DNA of 14,389 nt from Tepidimicrobium sp. (GCA_012839395.1 DUNJ01000063.1:1-14389); one strand, 5' to 3'. Positions 6,795 to 14,322 are shown, numbered from the stretch's first letter. Notes: a model not told the origin generated them from the sequence alone. A program made the numbers and translations.

Positions 6795-7835
6795 CTAATC
6801 CCCTGTCTCCACATTGGTTTCCGGTCTCACCGCCTGAATCCAAGTAATCCCTGGATTCAACTTAATCTCCCTACCATTTTCATCATAATAGCGGGTCCTA
6901 TTGCTCCTAGATTTCTTAACCCAGCTCATATCTACAACCCTTCCATTGCTTATATATTTGCCCCTACCTTCCCCTATAAGGTCGATAAACAACCTGCCAG
7001 AATCATCTATCATCCTAATATCCACCTCTTGAATTATTATATTCTTCACCTTAACAGGAGAATCATCCAGCTCATCCTTATGGGGCCTTCCATCCTTATA
7101 GTAGGTATAAACCTTCTCCTCCGGATCGTATATATACCGGGTGGTATTATCCCCATTATATTCTATGAGTACATCATTTGCCACCTCTCCGTCCAATTCT
7201 TCATCCTCTGCGTTAAACTTGAGTCCTACATAATCCCCTCTATCTGAATAGCCCTGCTCCTTTTGATAAGCCCTTAAAGCCTCCATGGAAGTGTAGGTAT
7301 TATGAGGAGAACTCTTCCCTACATTATTGTTCCTCCACAATACCGAAGTGGGAACCACCATTCCATCTACATCATCCATATCCAAATTTTTCATATCCTC
7401 CTTAGCTTGAGGGCTACCCCCAACCCTTACATATATAGGGTCATATTCTAATGCACTGGTTATAAAATAGGGTCTTGCAGATCTAATTGGACCTATGGAT
7501 CCTGGATCATTTATTAAAAAAATAGCCATATGCCTGGTAAATCCACCTTCCACCAGGTACTCATATACCACTTCCGCCTGGGATATACCCGATTGCCAAC
7601 GGGCTCTTGGATGGTTATCCAACATTATGGCCACAGGTTTCCTGTTCACCCTATCCCTTGGCGCATATATCCCACTTATTGGAGAAGGTATCCTATCCTC
7701 CTCCACCTCATCTGGCTCCTCTTTTGCAGCCCTCAATATATCGTCTTCCACATCCCCTGCTATATCGTTATTACAGGCCATTAAAAATAATATCCCCAAA
7801 ATAACTGCTATGATTCCTATCTTCCTAATAGACAT
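6795..7835 (-). CDS. DUF3048 (YerB-type) lipoprotein
   Basis: This 346-aa predicted secreted lipoprotein has basic residues at 4-5, a hydrophobic core at 6-18, and the lipobox LMAC with the modified cysteine at residue 21. An acidic linker (about 24-48) leads to the DUF3048 domain, recognised by PVAIMLDNHPRARWQSG, VVYEYLVEGGFTRHMAIF and GPIRSARPYF, the pattern of B. subtilis YerB. A second DUF3048 region follows to the C-terminus. The biochemical function of the family is unknown; location outside the membrane is inferred from the lipobox. ATG 7841 is possible, but ATG 7835 has GAGGG at 6-nt spacing and is preferred. It lies 12 bp after dgkA-PAP2 and 10 bp before era, where B. subtilis has cdd. 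That makes it a lineage-specific insertion into the operon. Confidence 0.88.
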   Translation of the reverse strand: MSIRKIGIIAVILGILFLMACNNDIAGDVEDDILRAAKEEPDEVEEDRIPSPISGIYAPRDRVNRKPVAIMLDNHPRARWQSGISQAEVVYEYLVEGGFTRHMAIFLINDPGSIGPIRSARPYFITSALEYDPIYVRVGGSPQAKEDMKNLDMDDVDGMVVPTSVLWRNNNVGKSSPHNTYTSMEALRAYQKEQGYSDRGDYVGLKFNAEDEELDGEVANDVLIEYNGDNTTRYIYDPEEKVYTYYKDGRPHKDELDDSPVKVKNIIIQEVDIRMIDDSGRLFIDLIGEGRGKYISNGRVVDMSWVKKSRSNRTRYYDENGREIKLNPGITWIQAVRPETNVETGD

Positions 7836-7847
7836 ATCCATCCCTCG

Positions 7848-8552
7848 CTATCCAATTATTTGAAATATTAAAATACCCACCAATATGCCCAATACCCCTC
7901 CAGATATCACCTCATATATGGTATGGATTCGCCCCTCAATTCGGCTCTCCCCCACCAAGAAGGCAATAAAATATGCCAATGTAGACACCAGCATATTATT
8001 GGCCAAGAAGGCTATAATGGTAGCTATGCAAAAGGATACGGCAGCATGACCACTCACCGCCCCGCCTTGAAAATGGCTACCCCTTCCCCGATAAAATTTA
8101 GTCTTCAATGCTATGGTCAATATCACCACTAAAGCTAAAGCCACAAATGTTAGGTGAATTGGGGAATTCCTTATCTTAAATAGCACCAGATTGGTTAGGG
8201 GGTTCAACCTATCGAAAAATAATAGATATCCTACCACCAAGGAATTCAAAGCCGCTATTAGAACCGCACCTGCCGCAGCATCCTTAGCTAGTTGAGCCAA
8301 GGTTTTATATTCATCCGTCACTAAATCCACCGTCTTCTCTATAGCGGTATTGAATAGTTCAGCCATCAAAACAAAGGTTATGGAAAAGAATAAGAGTAGA
8401 AATTCCCCTCTGCTAAAATCGAAGAATAGGCTTAAAATAATGGCCAAACCTGCCACAATAAAGTGTATCCTCATATTCCTCTCCGTCTTCAACGCATGTA
8501 TTATTCCAGAAACTGCATAATTAAAGCTCTCTATGATGCTCCTACTCTTCAT
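7848..8552 (-). CDS. dgkA: Fusion of undecaprenol/diacylglycerol kinase (DgkA) and PAP2-type phosphatase
   Basis: This 234-aa membrane protein joins two lipid enzymes. Residues 1-112 are DgkA-like: HALKTERNMRIH (19-30), the catalytic-type E65 with NTAIEKTVD (68-76), and AKDAAAGAV (89-97), with three membrane helices. In Gram-positive bacteria this domain phosphorylates undecaprenol with ATP. Residues 125-234 are PAP2-like: K150 and R155 region, SGH (167-169) with H169, and SR-x5-H (203-210). This domain would remove a phosphate from undecaprenyl pyrophosphate or another lipid phosphate. Two positions depart from the classic motif: PSGH reads VSGH, and the last acidic residue is E214 instead of D. 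The start ATG 8552 follows the ybeY stop by 8 bp. Its purine-rich GAAGGGAAGG site is rather distant (12 nt). The fusion suggests coupled recycling of the C55 carrier at the membrane. Confidence 0.9.
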   Translation of the reverse strand: MKSRSIIESFNYAVSGIIHALKTERNMRIHFIVAGLAIILSLFFDFSRGEFLLLFFSITFVLMAELFNTAIEKTVDLVTDEYKTLAQLAKDAAAGAVLIAALNSLVVGYLLFFDRLNPLTNLVLFKIRNSPIHLTFVALALVVILTIALKTKFYRGRGSHFQGGAVSGHAAVSFCIATIIAFLANNMLVSTLAYFIAFLVGESRIEGRIHTIYEVISGGVLGILVGILIFQIIG

Positions 8553-8560
8553 ACTGTATT

Positions 8561-9022
8561 TCAGCCTTCCCTTCTATCCCTAAATATATTCAGCCTACCC
8601 ATTATTTCCTTTTCCTTACTCCTCATCCTCCGCCTCTCGTCATCCTCCATATGATCATATCCCAGTAGATGAAGGGCACTATGAACGGTCAAATAAGCTA
8701 CCTCCCTTATAAAGGAATGGTTATACTCCTTCGCCTGCTTCAATGCCCTTTCCGCCGATATCACTATATCTCCCAATAGGGGAGTAGACTCCATAAAATC
8801 CTCCTCTAACGGAAAAGATAGCACATCTGTAGCCTTGTCCATGCCTCTGTAATCCCTGTTTAACTCTCGTATCTCCCCATCCCCTACAAAAGACACACTA
8901 ACCTCATAATCCAATGATCCCCTCTCCAATAGAAGGGTCTCCCTCAATGCCCTTTCCACCACCTCATGTATCTCCCGATCAAGTTTCACCCTATCCTGCC
9001 TATTATCTATATATATATTCAT
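8561..9022 (-). CDS. ybeY: Endoribonuclease YbeY, rRNA maturation
   Basis: This 153-aa zinc-dependent single-strand endoribonuclease is involved in 16S rRNA 3'-end processing and ribosome quality control. The metal site is clear: HSALHLLGYDH with H114, H118 and H124. The conserved core ELNRDYRGMDKATDVLSFP (about 53-71) and LGDIVIS (83-89) are present. The open frame reaches 9073, but ATG 9022 has GGAGGG at 6-nt spacing, and MNIYIDNRQ is a normal family N-terminus. The real gene therefore does not overlap phoH, and 25 bp separate them. In B. subtilis yqfF (pgpH) lies in that gap; here it is missing. The first motif residue after His is Ser rather than the Gly seen in many relatives, a change I take to be tolerated. 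Confidence 0.96.
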   Translation of the reverse strand: MNIYIDNRQDRVKLDREIHEVVERALRETLLLERGSLDYEVSVSFVGDGEIRELNRDYRGMDKATDVLSFPLEEDFMESTPLLGDIVISAERALKQAKEYNHSFIREVAYLTVHSALHLLGYDHMEDDERRRMRSKEKEIMGRLNIFRDRREG

Positions 9023-9047
9023 ATTCAGCCCTCCAGTTAACCCACGG

Positions 9048-10016
9048 CTATTTCCCCTTTTCATATTCCTCATAGGCAGCTATTATCCTCTGGATCAATG
9101 GATGCCTCACTATATCCTTCTTAGTTAAATTACATACCCCTATCCCCTTCACCTTGGATAAAGCCTCCGATGCAGTAACCAAACCAGAGGTCTGCCCTCT
9201 AGATAGGTCCACCTGGGTTATATCCCCAGTAATTATCACCTTGGAGCCAAATCCCATTCTAGTCAAAAACATCTTCATCTGCTCATCGGTGGTATTTTGG
9301 GCCTCATCCAATATTATATAGGCGGAATCCAATGTCCTACCTCTCATATAAGCCAAAGGCGCCACCTCTATTAGTCCCTTCTCCATCAATTTCAAATAGG
9401 TATCAAAGCCCAATATATCGAATAAAGCGTCGTATATAGGCCTAAGGTACGGATCCACCTTCTCCTTTAGATCCCCAGGTAGAAAACCTAAACTCTCTCC
9501 GGCCTCCACCGCTGGCCTAGTCAATATAATCCTATTTACTTCCTTATTCTTAAATGCATTCACTGCCATAGCCATGGCAAGATAGGTCTTTCCCGTGCCT
9601 GCAGGTCCTATTCCAAACACCAAGTCGTTCCTTCTAATACTATCCACATACCTCTTCTGCCCCAAAGTCTTAGGCTTTATACTCTTTCCCGAAGAGGTTA
9701 TACATATTATATCGTCCAATAGCTCCTCAATCCTCTCCCCCTTGCCCTCCAAAACCAGCTCTATGGTGTAGGTTATCTCCTGCTTAGATAACCTATTATG
9801 CATCTCTATTATATCCAATAGCCTATTTATCACCTCTTCCCCTACAGCAACGGATACCTCATCTCCCGTTATTATCACCCTATCCTGTCTTAGGGTTATC
9901 TCCACATCCAGCCTATCCTCTATTATCCTTATATTCTCATCTAACTTTCCAAACAATATGGATATGGATTGAATATCATTTATTATCAGTTGTCCTTCGT
10001 GTCTCTCCCTTGCCAA
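9048..10016 (-). CDS. phoH: PhoH-family ATPase
   Basis: This 322-aa cytosolic P-loop ATPase has an N-terminal KH-like/PhoH N region (about 1-105) and the PhoH ATPase domain. Walker A is GPAGTGKT (137-144), followed by TRPAVEAGESLGFLPGD (166-182). Walker B is ILDEAQ (235-240), followed by sensor-like ITGDITQVDL. The family is linked to RNA metabolism and genetically to YbeY, which is encoded next. The exact activity in Firmicutes is not settled. Translation probably starts at TTG 10016: AAGGGAGG lies 7 nt upstream, and no ATG occurs before the conserved region. It follows yqfD by 19 bp, too little for a typical separate promoter, so it is probably read with the sporulation genes or from a promoter inside yqfD. 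Confidence 0.95.
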   Translation of the reverse strand: MARERHEGQLIINDIQSISILFGKLDENIRIIEDRLDVEITLRQDRVIITGDEVSVAVGEEVINRLLDIIEMHNRLSKQEITYTIELVLEGKGERIEELLDDIICITSSGKSIKPKTLGQKRYVDSIRRNDLVFGIGPAGTGKTYLAMAMAVNAFKNKEVNRIILTRPAVEAGESLGFLPGDLKEKVDPYLRPIYDALFDILGFDTYLKLMEKGLIEVAPLAYMRGRTLDSAYIILDEAQNTTDEQMKMFLTRMGFGSKVIITGDITQVDLSRGQTSGLVTASEALSKVKGIGVCNLTKKDIVRHPLIQRIIAAYEEYEKGK

Positions 10017-10035
10017 AATTTAACCTCCCTTTAAT

Positions 10036-11220
10036 CTATGTTAATGGCTGCTTCCTCCCAATATCCTCAATAACCTCCACCACTATATGTATCGAAAGCA
10101 TATTACCGTCCACCTTATAATTTACATCCTTGGATTCAACTTCCACCCTTTCCGCCAATTGCTCGTTTATCCCTTCAATAGCTTTCATATATATTGTATT
10201 TTTCAAGGCATCTATATCCTGCTTCTCCTCCACAACCTCCACTTCCCTATATTCATGCACCAATATCTTGATGGGAACATCAATTTCCCTGCCAAAAAGC
10301 TTAACCTTCCTAGTCTTTTCAATATAATCCTCGAAGGGAATATCGTCCTTAGAAAATATTATCCCCCTCTTTCCAAACCTTAACTCATGGGCCTCATAAA
10401 CCTGCCCCGTCTCCTTCTCCACCTTTTTCACTATGGGCTCCTCCAAAGCATAGGTATAAACAGTTCTAGCCAAAACTTCTCCTTCTGCATGGACCAACAT
10501 ATCCTCCACCTCTGGGTCCTCATCCCTTATAAGCCCCGTAATCAAAACATCTCCTTCATCCACCACATCGCCTTTCCGTACTAAGGCGCTTCCGTTCTTT
10601 GCAATGGTCTTCAATACAACCCCCTTCTTAGTAGCCACAATATTGCAAGGCGTATCCATATCTATACTCTCTGGAGGCAGATCCTGCTCCTTAATCTCCA
10701 CCACCAACCTAGTACCCTTAAATTCCACGGAAGCAAAGGATAAATCCTCAAACTCATCCAATAAGCGATCTTCGACATATTCCCTATCTATCCTATACTT
10801 TATTATACCCCGCCTTATACCTACATTTTCCAATGTTTGAAATATTTCTTCCTCAGCAATCCTCTTATTTCCCGCCACCTGGATATCCCATATCAATGAG
10901 AATAGAAATAGGATTATGGCCAAAAAAATAAAAAATCCAAATCCAAGCATCTTCCTCTTCTTCAATCGTTGCAGCAAAAAAGGCAATCCATTTCTATTCA
11001 TTATCTCAACCCTGCAGCCCACCCTTTCCACTACCTCTTCCAATCCCTTAAATCCTCCTATACCCACCTTCATCTCCAATAGGGTATAGTCCAACCTCCT
11101 TATATCCCAAAGATATATATCCCTAGTTGCAGCTAGGTTTAAAAACCTTTCCAAAGTCAGTCCTTCAACTTTTATAATAACATATCCCCTTAAATAATTC
11201 CACAGTCTTATTACCTGCAT
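10036..11220 (-). CDS. yqfD: Sporulation protein YqfD
   Basis: This 394-aa member of the YqfD/SpoIV-like sporulation family is expressed in the mother cell in B. subtilis and linked to spore envelope formation. A soluble N-terminal region (1-85) carries the typical LWNYLRGYVIIKVEGLTLERFLNLA start. A basic patch (86-91) and one membrane segment (about 91-111) come next. A large extracytoplasmic-type C-terminal part follows, with WDIQVAGNKRI (111-121), a FtsQ/POTRA-like beginning, and mixed alpha/beta repeats. ATG 11220 is preceded by AGGGGGAGGG. It is 13 bp downstream of yqfC, with which it forms the conserved sporulation pair. The sigma-E-like promoter upstream of yqfC should control both. 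The length is normal and no damage is seen. Confidence 0.93.
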   Translation of the reverse strand: MQVIRLWNYLRGYVIIKVEGLTLERFLNLAATRDIYLWDIRRLDYTLLEMKVGIGGFKGLEEVVERVGCRVEIMNRNGLPFLLQRLKKRKMLGFGFFIFLAIILFLFSLIWDIQVAGNKRIAEEEIFQTLENVGIRRGIIKYRIDREYVEDRLLDEFEDLSFASVEFKGTRLVVEIKEQDLPPESIDMDTPCNIVATKKGVVLKTIAKNGSALVRKGDVVDEGDVLITGLIRDEDPEVEDMLVHAEGEVLARTVYTYALEEPIVKKVEKETGQVYEAHELRFGKRGIIFSKDDIPFEDYIEKTRKVKLFGREIDVPIKILVHEYREVEVVEEKQDIDALKNTIYMKAIEGINEQLAERVEVESKDVNYKVDGNMLSIHIVVEVIEDIGRKQPLT

Positions 11221-11233
11221 ACGCCCTCCCCCT

Positions 11234-11512
11234 CTATCCGATTATCTCCACCTTTTCGATGGTTCCAACTACTATTATCTCTTCGGATAATATGGTCTTC
11301 AATTCCATATCCTTTCCTATTATCTTAATAACTCCCGCGTTTGAATTGATCCTGAGGGCCTCTTGAGTATATTCTATAATTCCCCTATGATTGGATACAT
11401 TGAGCTGAATATTTCCCAACATGATTATCCTAGGCAAATCCAACATAACATCTTTAGGAAGCTCCAATGCTTCCGATACGCTATATTTAATATCATCCAT
11501 CCTATCCTTCAT
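11234..11512 (-). CDS. yqfC: Sporulation protein YqfC (YabP/YqfC family)
   Basis: This 92-aa protein of the YabP/YqfC family is a small mother-cell sporulation protein whose molecular role is poorly known. The pattern LELPKDVMLDLPRIIMLGNIQLNVSNHRGIIEYT (from about residue 16) and VIKIIGKDMELKTI fits the family, and the length is normal. The frame is open to 11683, but the extension crosses a strong terminator and a promoter. ATG 11512 has GAGGAGGG at 6-nt spacing and is clearly the start. It is the first gene after terminator 11581-11615 and lies 21 bp downstream of a sigma-E-like -10 element. It therefore heads unit B. Confidence 0.93.
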   Translation of the reverse strand: MKDRMDDIKYSVSEALELPKDVMLDLPRIIMLGNIQLNVSNHRGIIEYTQEALRINSNAGVIKIIGKDMELKTILSEEIIVVGTIEKVEIIG

Positions 11513-11532
11513 TTTCAACCCTCCTCGTAATA

Positions 11533-11561
11533 ACTTTATGCTAAATTCAATATGAGTATTA
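11533..11561 (-). promoter_or_regulatory. Sigma-E-type sporulation promoter upstream of yqfC
   Basis: TAATACT (11561-11555) matches 6 of 7 positions of the B. subtilis sigma-E -35 consensus kmATATT. A 14-nt spacer follows, then CATAAAGT (11540-11533), which matches the -10 consensus CATACAnT at all but one position. The predicted leader is only about 20 nt, with GAGGAGGG near its 5' end. A weaker sigma-A-like reading (TTGTAA, 18 nt, CATAAA) overlaps it. The match agrees with known sigma-E control of yqfC-yqfD in B. subtilis. Confidence 0.7.
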
Positions 11562-11580
11562 CAAGGCTTTAGGGCCGCAC

Positions 11581-11615
11581 AAAAAAATACTAGGGAGCCC
11601 ACTCGTGGCTCCCTA
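11581..11615 (-). terminator. Strong intrinsic terminator ending the nfeD-floA unit
   Basis: On the minus strand, UAGGGAGCC (11615-11607) and GGCUCCCUA (11599-11591) form a perfect 9-bp, GC-rich stem with a 7-nt loop. GUA and then seven U residues (11587-11581) follow. It lies 15 nt after the stop of the 135-aa gene and isolates unit A from yqfC. Confidence 0.92.
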
Positions 11616-11630
11616 TATTTCATATTTATC

Positions 11631-12038
11631 TTACACCCTCCTACCTCTATCCAAAGCCTTTGGTTTTGATAGTATCTCAGCAAAGATCATGCCCTTTAAA
11701 ACACCCTCACCTAGCTTTTCTCCAAAGAGATCAGGCTTCCCTTCTGCTTTCTTTTTCAAACCTTCAACAGCCTTGATAGGCTCCTTATCAATAGGGGGTT
11801 TTCTATCTACCCTAGGTCTTTTTACCTTAGGTTTCTCCCTTATCTCCATTGGCTTTTCAACCCTAGGTTTCTTATCCACGTCCTCAAAGCTTTCGGCCTT
11901 AGAGGTTTCCAGCACATCAACAGGCTCCTCCAGCCTCTGCCTTCTATCCTTTTTAATCTCCTTCCTGGTCTTAATACTCTTCAATATTATATCCACTGCC
12001 ATAGCCGCCATGAAGAATAATAGACTTCTTGGGAACAT
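11631..12038 (-). CDS. Unrecognised membrane-anchored Lys/Pro-rich protein downstream of floA
   Basis: I do not recognise this 135-aa protein. Residues 3-20 are hydrophobic (a single anchor or uncleaved signal) and are followed by a strongly basic stretch (22-34), so the bulk is predicted to be cytosolic. Residues 56-88 are a low-complexity Lys/Arg/Pro run. The triplets EKP, EKP, KRP, RKP and KEP recur roughly every five to eight residues, so the segment is likely extended and disordered. A short hydrophobic patch (112-122) lies near the C-terminus. ATG 12038 has GGGGGAG 7 nt upstream; an upstream ATG at 12074 lies inside floA and is rejected. It is 13 bp after floA and is the last gene before the terminator, so it is co-transcribed with nfeD-floA. 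B. subtilis has the small yqfB in this slot, but I see no resemblance. A FloA-associated role is an inference from position only. Confidence 0.8.
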   Translation of the reverse strand: MFPRSLLFFMAAMAVDIILKSIKTRKEIKKDRRQRLEEPVDVLETSKAESFEDVDKKPRVEKPMEIREKPKVKRPRVDRKPPIDKEPIKAVEGLKKKAEGKPDLFGEKLGEGVLKGMIFAEILSKPKALDRGRRV

Positions 12039-12051
12039 ATGCTCTCTCCCC

Positions 12052-13038
12052 CTAATCCCGCTTATTATCTTCATCAGCCATCTTAGATATGGAAGACCTC
12101 ATATCCGTATCGGCCAATATATTCTTCATATTATAATAATCCATAAACCCTATCTTGCCTTCCTCTAGGGAGCTGGCTATTGCAAGGGGTACCTTGGCCT
12201 CTGCCTCCACTACCCTAGCCTTCATAGCCTGCACCTCTGCCACCATCTCCTGCTCCTTGGCCACTGCCATCGCCCTTCTTTCCTCTGCCTTGGCCTGAGC
12301 AATCCTCTTATCCGCTTCAGCTTGATCAGTTTGAAGCTGCGCCCCAATATTCCTACCTACATCCACATCTGCAATATCTATCGATAATATTTCAAATGCA
12401 GTCCCCGAATCCAATCCCTTATCCAACACCGTCTGAGATATGGAATCTGGATTTTCCAACACATCCTTATGGCTATTGGAGCTACCTACAGTTGTAACTA
12501 TACCCTCACCAACCCTAGCTATTATGGTCTCCTCTCCAGCTCCTCCAACCAATCTCTCAATATTTGCTCTAACGGTCACCCTAGCCATAACTATTACCTC
12601 TATACCATCTTTAGCAACTGCAGCTATCTGAGGAGTCTCTATCACCTTTGGATTTACGCTAACCTGCACCGCTTCAAGTACATTCCTTCCGGCTAAGTCT
12701 ATAGCTGCTGCCCTTTCAAATTCCAAGGGTATATTTGCCCTTTGAGCAGCGATCAACGCATCCACCAAGGTATTTACATTTCCTCCCGCTAAATAATGGG
12801 CCTCCAACTTATCCACTCCCAAGGTCAACCCCGCCTTTGTTGCCTTAATCATAGGGTTTACTATCCTAGAAGGCACAACCCTCCTAAGCCTCATCCCTAT
12901 CAAAGTGGATATACCGATCCTCACACCTGCAAAATAGGCCGTAATCCATAGGCCAACGGGGATAAACGTAAAAAACAATATTACCAATATTATAATCAAT
13001 AAAGCTATACCTGTTGTAAATATAATTTGCCCTGGCAT
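12052..13038 (-). CDS. floA: Flotillin-like protein FloA (YqfA)
   Basis: This 328-aa protein builds functional membrane microdomains; B. subtilis FloA is similar in length. An N-terminal hydrophobic region (5-48) acts as a membrane hairpin. A PHB/SPFH-like domain follows (about 55-235, including LEAHYLAGGNVNTLVDALIAAQRA-type sequence at 78-101). The coiled-coil, Glu/Ala/Lys-rich stretch (236-284) contains EADKRIAQAKAEERRAMAVAKEQEM-type repeats. The C-terminus carries EEGKIGFMDYYNMKNILADTDMR, typical of FloA. ATG 13038 has AGGAGGG 8 nt upstream, located in the 3' end of nfeD. The nfeD gene ends in tandem stops (TAA TAG) just 3 bp before. The nfeD-floA pair is widely conserved, with NfeD thought to act with flotillins. 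Confidence 0.97.
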   Translation of the reverse strand: MPGQIIFTTGIALLIIILVILFFTFIPVGLWITAYFAGVRIGISTLIGMRLRRVVPSRIVNPMIKATKAGLTLGVDKLEAHYLAGGNVNTLVDALIAAQRANIPLEFERAAAIDLAGRNVLEAVQVSVNPKVIETPQIAAVAKDGIEVIVMARVTVRANIERLVGGAGEETIIARVGEGIVTTVGSSNSHKDVLENPDSISQTVLDKGLDSGTAFEILSIDIADVDVGRNIGAQLQTDQAEADKRIAQAKAEERRAMAVAKEQEMVAEVQAMKARVVEAEAKVPLAIASSLEEGKIGFMDYYNMKNILADTDMRSSISKMADEDNKRD

Positions 13039-13041
13039 CTA

Positions 13042-14322
13042 TTAAACCCTCCTCACTATTATTTTGGTTCCTTCAACCCTTATAACCTCTATATCGGAAC
13101 CCCTGGGGATAAAAGCCCCTTCAGATATGGCATCCAACCTCCTACCATCTATCTCTATCTTACCAGAAGGCCTAAGCTCCGATATACTCACTCCTTTGCT
13201 ACCTAAATACTCATCATAACCAGCTGGAACCTCATACTCCTCTTGCTCATGGCTGGTATCCAATACGATATTCTCCAGATGGGGAATCCTCCTACCATGC
13301 TTTACCAACAATATAGTTATTATTGTGGTAATTATAATGGCCACGCTTATGGACATAAGGGCGGAAACCAACGATCCCATGGCCAAAACCGTCCCCAATA
13401 TCACCAGCACTATCCCCGATATCCCGGGCAGCCCAAAACCAGGCACTATGGCCTCCACTACCAACAGTATCAACCCAGTTATAAATATAGCCAACGAAGT
13501 CCATTGAGAATTTCCTGCCAATATATTCCCGGCAAAAAACAATCCAAATGCTATTATGCTCACAGTTCCTCCTATCCCAAATCCTGGAGTAAATATCTCT
13601 ATTATCATGCCCACAAAACCTATGGTTAAAAACAAGGTATTTATATAAGGACTGGATAATACCTTTGCCAGCTTCACCTCCAAGGGTTCCTCCACCCTCA
13701 CTATATTGGAATACTTTATCCTAAAATGGGATAGCATCTCCTCATATTCGTCAGTCATAAGATCGGCCACTCCATATTTCAACGCTTCCTTCCCAGTTAA
13801 GTTTAAAAGCTTTCCCTTTTCCGATACCCCTTCAATATAAATATCCGAATCCGCCATAGCCTCTATTATATCTGGGTCTCTCCCCCTCAACTGGGCCACA
13901 TCCCTTAAAAAGCTTCTCCACATGGACAGCACCTTCTCCGTATCCGGTACGGTCTCAGCAGAACCTATGGTGGAACTAAAAGACATAACCACCTTCTCGC
14001 TGGATATTGCAATCAAAACCCCTGCCGACTCCGCCTTGTTGTTCACAAAGGATATGGTAGGCACATCCAAATCTATTATGAGATTTTTAATCCTCTCCGC
14101 CTCATATATCATGCCTCCATAGGTATCTATCTCAAATATTATGGCCTTTGGGGACCTTTTAGTCACCTCTCTCAAGGTAGTCCTTAAATAATTATAGGTA
14201 GCCCTAGTAATCTCCCCCTCAATGGGAATCACATATACATCCCCTATCCCTTCAGCAAAGGCCATTCCATTCAATAGCATTAAAAATATAAGGATCAATA
14301 ATAAAACCTTAGCACCTCTCAA
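13042..14322 (-). CDS. Membrane-bound serine protease NfeD (long form, ClpP-class)
   Basis: This 426-aa protein has the full-length NfeD1b layout. A signal peptide (1-23, ending AFA) precedes a ClpP/SppA-like serine protease domain (about 25-210). In it the nucleophile is S99, in ESAG, and K130 is the likely dyad lysine by analogy with Pyrococcus 1510-N. Four or five membrane helices (about 226-338) come next, with repeated PGFG(I/L) motifs. A C-terminal OB-fold NfeD domain (about 372-426) ends in a family-typical IEVIRVEGTKIIVRR. The open frame begins at GTG 14331, but the Shine-Dalgarno-like AAAGGGGGTGA overlaps that codon with no spacing. TTG 14322 lies 8 nt after GGGGG and gives a good signal peptide, so I chose it. 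It heads the nfeD-floA unit. Substrates are unknown; the partner is presumably FloA. Confidence 0.93.
   Translation of the reverse strand: MRGAKVLLLILIFLMLLNGMAFAEGIGDVYVIPIEGEITRATYNYLRTTLREVTKRSPKAIIFEIDTYGGMIYEAERIKNLIIDLDVPTISFVNNKAESAGVLIAISSEKVVMSFSSTIGSAETVPDTEKVLSMWRSFLRDVAQLRGRDPDIIEAMADSDIYIEGVSEKGKLLNLTGKEALKYGVADLMTDEYEEMLSHFRIKYSNIVRVEEPLEVKLAKVLSSPYINTLFLTIGFVGMIIEIFTPGFGIGGTVSIIAFGLFFAGNILAGNSQWTSLAIFITGLILLVVEAIVPGFGLPGISGIVLVILGTVLAMGSLVSALMSISVAIIITTIITILLVKHGRRIPHLENIVLDTSHEQEEYEVPAGYDEYLGSKGVSISELRPSGKIEIDGRRLDAISEGAFIPRGSDIEVIRVEGTKIIVRRV

Noticed and set aside
6783..7247. 154-codon plus-strand frame opposite the DUF3048 gene
   Set aside because: It is an Ile/Pro/Tyr-rich shadow product caused by AUA- and GGA-rich codons on the other strand, and no family is recognisable.
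9023..9073. Longer ybeY start overlapping phoH
   Set aside because: GGAGGG precedes ATG 9022, which begins the conserved YbeY sequence. The upstream 17 residues are not family-like.
11513..11683. Extended yqfC frame
   Set aside because: It runs through a strong intrinsic terminator, the sigma-E-like promoter and the end of the upstream gene. It is an open frame by chance.
11605..12168. 187-codon plus-strand frame opposite the Lys/Pro-rich gene and the end of floA
   Set aside because: It is the complement shadow of minus-strand genes with a low-complexity Ser/Leu-rich product, has no convincing ribosome binding site, and would run against all neighbours.
13292..13504. 70-codon minus-strand frame inside nfeD
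   Set aside because: It lies within the membrane region of nfeD in another frame, and the Gly/Trp/His-rich product reflects nfeD codons.
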